Shown here: piece by piece, positions 1-6,393 of the stretch | Layout of the letters: every line of letters starts with the position of its first letter | Position numbering within the stretch: the first letter of the stretch is position 1 | NCBI GenBank assembly: GCA_009840005.1 | Contig: VXOR01000107.1 | Coordinates: 1 to 17,394, forward strand | Source: Gemmatimonadota bacterium | GTDB lineage: Bacteria; Latescibacterota; UBA2968; UBA8231 | Direction: 5' to 3' | Length of the DNA stretch: 17,394 bases | Made by a program: the position numbers and the translations under genes | Notes under the pieces: generated by a model | The model's database searches: none | What the model was told of the DNA's origin: nothing | Seen by the model: only the letters and a program-made list of their open reading frames with translations

Positions 1-54
1 ACGCCGCGTTTGCAGCCGCGCGAAGGCCACCAGGGGTTTTCAGACAGCTTCTAA
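1..54 (+). CDS. Possible C-terminal end of an upstream gene (partial)
   Basis: The first reading frame is open from the window edge to a TAA at 52-54 and would encode an 18-codon tail ending GFSDSF. Its third positions are mostly G or C, as in the neighbouring genes, and the stop sits just before the Shine-Dalgarno of the next gene, a typical operon junction. A competing reading in frame 2 ends at a TGA (68-70) that overlaps the next ATG as ATGA, and I cannot exclude it. No function can be inferred from so short a tail. Confidence 0.35.
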   Translation, partial: TPRLQPREGHQGFSDSF

Positions 55-66
55 GAAGGATTGGCG

Positions 67-2022
67 ATGAAGGGAGCGAATGCTTGGGAGTGGGCAGGGC
101 TGTTGGCGGCCGGTATTGCCGTGCGGCTCGCGCACGTATGGCAGTGGGAGCAGAGCGCTTTGGGGGAAGTGGCAGTAGGAGATGCAGCGCATTACGCGGG
201 CGGGTTGGGAGATGGAGGATGGTATTCGCGATTATACGCGGCTTTGTGTGCGGTCGCGCTGCAGGAGGAGACGGGCCTGTGGGTACTGCGCGTGATTCAG
301 GTCGGTATGGGAGGGCTCGCCTGCGTGCTGGTGTGGTCGATCGGCAGACAGCTATTCTCGCCAGCGGTGGGCCGATGGGCGGGGATTGCGGCCGTGCTAT
401 ACGGTCCGGCGATCTACTACGGGGGCGAGATAACGCCAGCCGTGTCGGCAGCTTTCTCGGGCTTATTGCTCCTGCGGGGATTGGTCGGATCGGCTGGTAT
501 GGGTCCATTGAGGGCTGGGGTTATAGGGGCAGTGGGCGGCGTGACTGCACTGGTCGATTTTCGGGCGCTATTCGCCGTCGGCGCAGCTTTGGTATGGGTG
601 GCACAGGGAAGCGGGGACCGGCGGGCGGCGTGGTGGTTTTTTGCGGGAGCAGCTCTGGTACTGGGGCTAGGAGGGGCGGTATGGGGCTGGGAGGGGCTAG
701 TACCCTCGATCAGTGGTTTAGGACTGGAGGAAATGGCAATGCGGGCGTATTTGTTTTGGCATGGTGCCGAGGTCTTGGGCGATATAGACCCTTACCGCGC
801 CGCTGCGCCTTCGTGGATATTGGCTCCTCTCATGTGGCGAGCCTTGTTGGGGTTCCCCTTTGGGCTGGTAGGGCCTCTGGCGCTAGTGGGATTTCTCGTC
901 GCAGTCCGCGGGGAGGGGATGGATCGGTATCGCGCGCTGCCACTGCTGTTTGCCGGCGCTTGGATGCTGGGATCGCTCTTGGAGGAGGCGTCCGGTCGCT
1001 CGCGACTGAGTGCGGCCTTGTTCTTGATTCCGGGGGCGCTGGCGGCGATTCCTCTGTTGCTGGAAAAAAGACAGCGCGTTTGGGGCATCGCCCTAGCCTT
1101 GGTTGTATTGGCGGCAAATCTTCCTATTGCAGCCAGGGCACAGAGTTCGCACGACACCTGGGCGGGTTACGCCTACCGAGCGTTGGACATGAAAGCCAAT
1201 TCCATTGCTGCTTATGAGCGGGCCATCGAGGCCGAAGATGCTGGGATTCGACCGTACGCGGAACTGGCGAAAATCTACTTCGACACCGGCGCGTACGAAC
1301 ACGCCGCGGAAATCTATCTCTCGCTGGTGCAGCGGCATGCAGTCGAAAGAGACATCTGGGTCGCGCTGGCGGAGTCGTACTTAAGGGCAGGCCGAGCAGA
1401 GGAAGCAGCGGCGATTTACGCCGATCTGGTGGCAAAAGATAACGAGCCCACGCTCGCGGGGAGACTGGGCGACGCCCGTGCGGCTCAAGGGGCTTTCGAC
1501 GACGCCATTGCAGCCTACCAAACGGTCGTGGCAGTCTGGCCCGATAGCCATCGCGTGCGCTTCCAGCTAGCCCGCATTTGGGAGCAGCAGGCCGCGCTGG
1601 ACTCCGCCGCATTCTACTATGGAATCATAGTTGGGCTAGCGGAGTGGGAGGGCCTTGTGGGATGGCGGCTAGCACAAGTATTGGGCCGCATGGAAAAAGA
1701 CAACTTGGGGCGAATCGAAAAGCTGTTGCGCGACGTACTGGCAGATCATCCCGATTCGGCCCCGGCTCTATTGTGTTTGGCAGGCTTACTGCACAGAACC
1801 GGCCGCCACGAAGAAGCCCTAATGCACTTGCAGAGGATCGCGGCAGTGCATCCAGACGAGCACCGCGCCTACGGATTGATGGAAAGCGTTTACCGAGCTA
1901 TGGGGCGACCCGAGGAAGCGGGCCGGGCCGCCGAGCTATACCGGGAAAAGCGACTGCGCCAGCGGGCCGACCGCCGGGTCTTGGGAAACCTAAAAGCACT
2001 GCTCCAAGGGGGCACCCCGTAG
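67..2022 (+). CDS. GT-C-like polytopic membrane protein with C-terminal TPR domain (TMTC-like layout)
   Basis: The ATG at 67 is chosen because AAGGA (56-60) precedes it by 6 nt; a TTG lies at 61. The 651-residue product has many hydrophobic segments from about residue 8 to 355. It opens like PMT/ArnT-type (GT-C) glycosyltransferases: a first membrane segment ending in RLAHVWQW, a loop with Asp39 (VGDAAHY), then a segment followed by SIGRQLFSPAVGRWAG. Residues ~360-640 are about seven TPR units (for example AYERAIEA, GAYEHAAEIY, GRAEEAAAIY, GRHEEALMHL), probably extracytoplasmic. Family relatives use a lipid-linked sugar donor. Here the first loop seems shortened and lacks the usual 'SPLYPYF'-like stretch, so activity is uncertain. 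It leads an operon of exported beta-sandwich proteins, which are candidate substrates or assembly partners. The alternative is a scaffold protein with no transferase activity. Confidence 0.8.
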   Translation: MKGANAWEWAGLLAAGIAVRLAHVWQWEQSALGEVAVGDAAHYAGGLGDGGWYSRLYAALCAVALQEETGLWVLRVIQVGMGGLACVLVWSIGRQLFSPAVGRWAGIAAVLYGPAIYYGGEITPAVSAAFSGLLLLRGLVGSAGMGPLRAGVIGAVGGVTALVDFRALFAVGAALVWVAQGSGDRRAAWWFFAGAALVLGLGGAVWGWEGLVPSISGLGLEEMAMRAYLFWHGAEVLGDIDPYRAAAPSWILAPLMWRALLGFPFGLVGPLALVGFLVAVRGEGMDRYRALPLLFAGAWMLGSLLEEASGRSRLSAALFLIPGALAAIPLLLEKRQRVWGIALALVVLAANLPIAARAQSSHDTWAGYAYRALDMKANSIAAYERAIEAEDAGIRPYAELAKIYFDTGAYEHAAEIYLSLVQRHAVERDIWVALAESYLRAGRAEEAAAIYADLVAKDNEPTLAGRLGDARAAQGAFDDAIAAYQTVVAVWPDSHRVRFQLARIWEQQAALDSAAFYYGIIVGLAEWEGLVGWRLAQVLGRMEKDNLGRIEKLLRDVLADHPDSAPALLCLAGLLHRTGRHEEALMHLQRIAAVHPDEHRAYGLMESVYRAMGRPEEAGRAAELYREKRLRQRADRRVLGNLKALLQGGTP

Positions 2023-2030
2023 CCGGAGGA
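2023..2030 (+). promoter_or_regulatory. Strong Shine-Dalgarno that favours the 2039 start
   Basis: GGAGGA at 2025-2030 lies 8 nt before the ATG at 2039. It is the best ribosome site in this operon and argues for the longer N-terminus, although the export signal itself begins only at an internal Met (2117). Confidence 0.6.
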
Positions 2031-2038
2031 GAGAGAAT

Positions 2039-4204
2039 ATGACCCTGTTCGACTATGCCGTGCGAATTTCCCCAAGCGCCAAATTGGGGAGTTGTCCGGC
2101 GACGCAAGGCACTAGAATGCGAGCATCGGCACCGTGGGTCTATTTAGCGCTCGTGGCGATGGGCCTAGTGCTGAGCGGATCGCAGGCGCTCCATGCGGCC
2201 GAGAGGCTGAAGCTCGGCAAAGACGGAGAAATCGACTGGCTGGAGGGTGCGTCAAGCGGAGCAGACGTGGAGACGATCACCCCCGAGCACCGCACGTTTC
2301 TCGACCCCAATGTCACCGAGATGGGGATCGCACCGTCGAACCTGATCGAGTTTGAGAGCGGGGATCACCCCGAGGCCATTCTGCCCCGACAGGTCCGAGA
2401 AGGAACCAACGTCGCCAGCCAAGTCTTCGATTTCGGGGGGTCTATCACCGCGCCATCAGTAGCGGACATTGAGGGCGAGGAAAAGAGGAAAGTTCTCGAG
2501 AGTCTCATCACTGAGGACCCGACCGGGCTGGCTTTGGCGCGCAAGGACAACAACGCCCTCGGAACCATCGTCAACATAGACCTCGGAACCCGCATAGGCG
2601 TCCGCAGCATCCGCTTCTTTCCCCGCAACACGGTGTTTCCCAACCCTACAGCGCCGTTCCAGTCGGACTTTCTAAGAAAGTTCAGGATCCGGGTAAACGA
2701 TGGTCTCGACCTAACCGACGCCGGCAATCCAATCTGGGAGGAATTTCTGGTCGAAAACGATAACATTGATCCAGTGACCACAATTCCACTGAATCCGCCC
2801 CGTCTGCTGAGATTCGTGCGGCTAGAAGCGATTTCGGGTATATCCTTCGAGCTAGAGAAGATACAGATCTTCGGAGAGGGATTTCTTCCCACCGCCAGAT
2901 ATATCTCGCCCATCATCGACATGCAGGCCGGCACCAATTGGGGACAGCTCCGCTGGGATCAGGTCGCCATCGGCAATGAGGAGGATGCGAGAGTAGAAAT
3001 CCGCACTCGGACCGGCAGCGACATCACGCCCTTTGTATATACCCGCAAACAAGTGGGCAGAAGGGACGCCGAGGAAATCGCGACCTCCCTTGCGAATTCC
3101 CCCGAACCGCTGACGCGGAAGGAATACATGGCCTTACCGGTCCGGGGCGTTGTGGGAAAAGACGAGTTTGAGCGCGGGTCTGTGCGCGACGACGTAGAAA
3201 ACTGGAGCCCGTGGTCGGCACCGTACGACCCTGTGGCGGGCACCGGCGAGGAAGGTACAGATATCACCTCGCCAGGCCCACGACAGTACGTCCAAATCCG
3301 CGCGGATTTCATCAGCGAGGACCTGAACTCCGCTGTCGCGCTGGCAAACCTATCCTTCACCTTCACCTCACCTCCACTGGCTAGGGAAGTGGTGGGCGAG
3401 GTATTCCCCCGCGAGGTGGCGGGAGCAACGGACGTGCCTTTTGTCTTTGCGGTACGTACGGAAATGGAGGCCGGGCTACAAGGATTCGACGCCATTGAGG
3501 TGCGTTCGGACCAGCCGATCAGGAGCGTGCAGGGAATCGAGATCCTTGACGGCGACCAGAACCGCATTCTCGAGCGGAGCTTTGCCGTCCAAGATGCGCC
3601 GACAGCGGAAGAGGATGCAGCCATCCAAGAGCTGGATGAGAGGCGCTTCGTGGTGCGCTTTCCCCAAGTGCGCGAGAGCGGCACCGTCGTCATGGTGCGA
3701 TTCGTGGGCCGGATGCTCTCTTTCAGCAATACGTTCAAGGGACGAGTGCTGTTAGTTGAAGAGGAAGCGTTTCAGGATGTGCTTTCGGGCAACGCGGCTT
3801 ATCTCGGCACTGACGACGCACCAGGGCGCTCCAGTGTCACTGTGCTGAGTCCACAGCTCACCACCGGGCGGCTAGTGCGCAATCTCGAGGTCAACCCCGT
3901 GGTGACCCCCAACGGGGATGGGATTGGGGATCGGACGTCCATCAGTTTTGAAGTAGTGACTATCGTGGGCCAAGCCGGGATCAATGCCGCTGTATTCGAC
4001 CTGTCGGGTCGGCGCGTGAGGCAACTCCTAGCTCGCTTAGGAACGAACGGCCTGTACGATCCGCAGCGTTTCGACGACCTAGCCTGGGATGGCCGGGACG
4101 AGTTGGGGCAGCTAGTAGCACCCGGCGTGTACGTGGTCCGAGTCGAAGTTCAGGCCGATGCGCGCCGCACCGGCGCGGCGCGAGCGATCGGAGTCGCATA
4201 TTGA
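2039..4204 (+). CDS. Exported discoidin-like / FlgD-type Ig surface protein, copy 1
   Basis: The 721-residue product has a hydrophobic export signal at residues ~27-53 (RASAPWVYLALVAMGLVL, cleavage probably after ALHA). Residues ~165-282 resemble a discoidin/F5-8C-type beta-sandwich: GTIVNIDLGTRIGVRSIRFF, then RFVRLEA and EKIQIFGEG. Middle segments (VEIRTRTGSDITPFVY, ENWSPWSAPYD) recur in the next gene. Residues ~615-707 form a FlgD-type Ig domain: VTPNGDGIGD, VFDLSGRRVR, WDGRDELG and PGVYVVRVEV. Such domains end many exported FCB-group proteins and may act in cell-surface sorting or anchoring. The strong ribosome site supports the start at 2039, but an ATG at 2117 would give a conventional short signal peptide. 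It starts 16 nt after the membrane-TPR gene and abuts its own paralogue. The ligand is unknown; the domain fold calls are by motif only. Confidence 0.82.
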   Translation: MTLFDYAVRISPSAKLGSCPATQGTRMRASAPWVYLALVAMGLVLSGSQALHAAERLKLGKDGEIDWLEGASSGADVETITPEHRTFLDPNVTEMGIAPSNLIEFESGDHPEAILPRQVREGTNVASQVFDFGGSITAPSVADIEGEEKRKVLESLITEDPTGLALARKDNNALGTIVNIDLGTRIGVRSIRFFPRNTVFPNPTAPFQSDFLRKFRIRVNDGLDLTDAGNPIWEEFLVENDNIDPVTTIPLNPPRLLRFVRLEAISGISFELEKIQIFGEGFLPTARYISPIIDMQAGTNWGQLRWDQVAIGNEEDARVEIRTRTGSDITPFVYTRKQVGRRDAEEIATSLANSPEPLTRKEYMALPVRGVVGKDEFERGSVRDDVENWSPWSAPYDPVAGTGEEGTDITSPGPRQYVQIRADFISEDLNSAVALANLSFTFTSPPLAREVVGEVFPREVAGATDVPFVFAVRTEMEAGLQGFDAIEVRSDQPIRSVQGIEILDGDQNRILERSFAVQDAPTAEEDAAIQELDERRFVVRFPQVRESGTVVMVRFVGRMLSFSNTFKGRVLLVEEEAFQDVLSGNAAYLGTDDAPGRSSVTVLSPQLTTGRLVRNLEVNPVVTPNGDGIGDRTSISFEVVTIVGQAGINAAVFDLSGRRVRQLLARLGTNGLYDPQRFDDLAWDGRDELGQLVAPGVYVVRVEVQADARRTGAARAIGVAY

Positions 4205-4227
4205 CCATCTGGCGCAAGGAGTTGGGC

Positions 4228-6336
4228 ATGTTTCTTTGGAGACCTAGCTGTCTGTTGAGCTGCGCACTGTTGCTGGCGGGTGGAGATGGAGGATGGGCGC
4301 GGTCTGAATTCCAAGTGGGCGAAGGGGCGGAGAATTCCTTCATTGACGTGGCCAGCGAAGGAGGGGGTGCATACTTAGTGTTCGGCCAAGATGGGCAGAT
4401 CATCGACCGAGGGAGCGCTATGCCGGTGTCCTACGACCGGGTCGCGGATGTGGAAATCAGGGACTGGGGCACCATTGGCGAAGGGGCGCGGGCGAATGGG
4501 ATGATGGATCTGAGTGAATCCTCGCTCCGGCCTGTGTGGATCGACCCGAGCGCGAACCTAGTGGAGACGGTCGAGGAACGGGGTGGCTTCGTGGCTAGCT
4601 CTGGGGGCGGCGTCGGGGGAAGAATCGAACAGGGCGTCTTGCAGAATATCGGCGACGGGGATTCCACCACGGCGATGGTCAGAGCAGTGGATCTATCGCC
4701 GACGGAAACAGGCGTCAACCACGGCTGGATCAAAAACGCCATCGTCAACCTCGGATGGGAGTTGCCCATAAACCGGATTCGGTTCTTTCCCCGTCCCTCC
4801 TTTGAGGACAACTTCCTCCCCTGGTTCGAGTTGGGCGTGGCCTCGGGCAGTGCGCCGATCATCGACCGACCTTCCATCGCCCGGCGGGGCCAGCGGTGGT
4901 TCTACGAAATCAGTCGAGGTTTGACGGCCAAGAACGACCCGATCATCGACATCATCGAAAGCACTACGGAAAACCTCGATGTCGTGGTGGACCGACGGTT
5001 TCCCATTCGGCCAGTGAAGTGGGTCACCCTCCGGCCCATCAATCCTGAGCGCACGTGGGAAGTGGCCGAACTCCAAGTCTTTGGCGAGGGCTACGTGCGG
5101 CAGACTGTTTACCGCACGGACATCTTGGACTTTGGACGGCCCGTCGCTTGGAGCAAAATTCGTTGGGAGGGCGTAGAGCCGGAGGGAACGAGGGTGGAGG
5201 TGCGGACCCGCACGGGCAACACCAAGCAGCCGTTCCGCTACAGCAGGAAGCAGCGCACCGGGCAGTTCGCCGTGGTGGATCGGCGGGAATACAACGACGT
5301 CTTCAACGCGGTGACGGTGGCCGATCCCTTCTCTAGCGGCAGCACGCGGGGATTTGAACTGGTCAAGAAGGAAGTAGATACCGACAACTGGAGCTTTTGG
5401 TCTCCGGCCTACGATTTCGCCGCTGGCCTGCGGGATGCGACCGCGCCGCCCTCAGCGTGGACGGACGGCGCAACCTTCTTATCGAAGAGCCCGGCCCGCT
5501 ACCTCCAGTTCGAGGTGCTGTTTTTTCCGACTGGTGAAACAGCTCCGCGCATTGAGCGAATCGAACTGCTCTTTGGCGATTCAGTGGCCGACGCGGTGAT
5601 CGGGGAGATCTCACCGACGGTGACCGCGGATTTCCAACCCCACACCTTCACCTATGTTGTCCGGCCCATCCTGCGCGAGGAAAACAGCGGTTTCGACCGC
5701 TTGGAAATCGCCACCGCCACGCGCGTGGAGCGACTGCTTTCGGTAAAGGTGGATGATGCCGAGGTAGGAGAGGAGTTCCTCCGCGACATCCAAGAGGACC
5801 GCATCGTCGTTGGATTCGACAAGCTCGTGGGCAGCGAGGATACTGAAAAGCGCATTGAGGTGGTCTTCGAGGTGCCGGTTTTGCGCTTTGGACAAAAGTT
5901 CACTGGCTTCGCTTTCTCCAGCGACGATCCCGACATCCGCCAACAGGTGGAGGAGGGCAATGCTACCTTGCGTTTCAGTACCAATTCCCTGTCCGTGAAA
6001 ACCCCTAGGGGAGGCGAACTCATCGGCGAGCTGAAGGCCGTTCCAGCGGCCTTCAGTCCCAACGGCGACGGCGTGAACGACCAAGTCCTAATCCAATACC
6101 AAGTTCGCGTTCTGGGCAACAGCGTGCCCCATGTACTGACCTTGTACGATCTGACGGGCAGGGTTGTTCGCCGGCTGGAGACAGCGCCCGGAGCAGCGGG
6201 TGTGTACGAGCGCGAGTGGAACGGGCGGGACGAAGCGGGAAAGCGCGTGCCCCCGGGAACGTATGTTTACACGGTAAAGGTGGACGCGGACCTAGGGAAG
6301 CAGTTGAACACGGGTATCGTATCCGTGGTGTATTGA
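4228..6336 (+). CDS. Exported discoidin-like / FlgD-type Ig surface protein, copy 2
   Basis: The ATG at 4228 has AAGGAG (4216-4221) 6 nt upstream and gives 702 residues beginning with a signal peptide (CLLSCALLLAGG). A TTG at 4201 overlapping the previous stop is a less likely start. The architecture repeats copy 1: a discoidin-like region at ~165-287 (NAIVNLGWELPINRIRFFPR, EVAELQVFGEGY), the shared VEVRTRTGNTKQPFRYSRKQ and DNWSFWSPAYD segments, GEISPTVTADFQPHTFTYVV, and a C-terminal FlgD-type Ig domain at ~600-687 (FSPNGDGVND, LYDLTGRVVRRL, WNGRDEAGKRVPPGTYVY). Both copies end in short strands closing V-x-Y (GVAY and SVVY), a possible common C-terminal signature. It is a diverged tandem paralogue, probably co-translated with copy 1 and working with it at the surface. 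The substrate is unknown. Confidence 0.82.
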   Translation: MFLWRPSCLLSCALLLAGGDGGWARSEFQVGEGAENSFIDVASEGGGAYLVFGQDGQIIDRGSAMPVSYDRVADVEIRDWGTIGEGARANGMMDLSESSLRPVWIDPSANLVETVEERGGFVASSGGGVGGRIEQGVLQNIGDGDSTTAMVRAVDLSPTETGVNHGWIKNAIVNLGWELPINRIRFFPRPSFEDNFLPWFELGVASGSAPIIDRPSIARRGQRWFYEISRGLTAKNDPIIDIIESTTENLDVVVDRRFPIRPVKWVTLRPINPERTWEVAELQVFGEGYVRQTVYRTDILDFGRPVAWSKIRWEGVEPEGTRVEVRTRTGNTKQPFRYSRKQRTGQFAVVDRREYNDVFNAVTVADPFSSGSTRGFELVKKEVDTDNWSFWSPAYDFAAGLRDATAPPSAWTDGATFLSKSPARYLQFEVLFFPTGETAPRIERIELLFGDSVADAVIGEISPTVTADFQPHTFTYVVRPILREENSGFDRLEIATATRVERLLSVKVDDAEVGEEFLRDIQEDRIVVGFDKLVGSEDTEKRIEVVFEVPVLRFGQKFTGFAFSSDDPDIRQQVEEGNATLRFSTNSLSVKTPRGGELIGELKAVPAAFSPNGDGVNDQVLIQYQVRVLGNSVPHVLTLYDLTGRVVRRLETAPGAAGVYEREWNGRDEAGKRVPPGTYVYTVKVDADLGKQLNTGIVSVVY

Positions 6337-6393
6337 GTCCGCTGGATGGCTAGCATAGCTATTGAGGATCTAGTGCCGAGTTGTACAAACACA

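Noticed and set aside
84..1217. 377-codon + strand frame overlapping the GT-C/TPR gene
   Set aside because: It encodes an Arg/Gly-rich product typical of an out-of-phase reading, while the overlapping frame has membrane segments and TPRs and a proper ribosome site.
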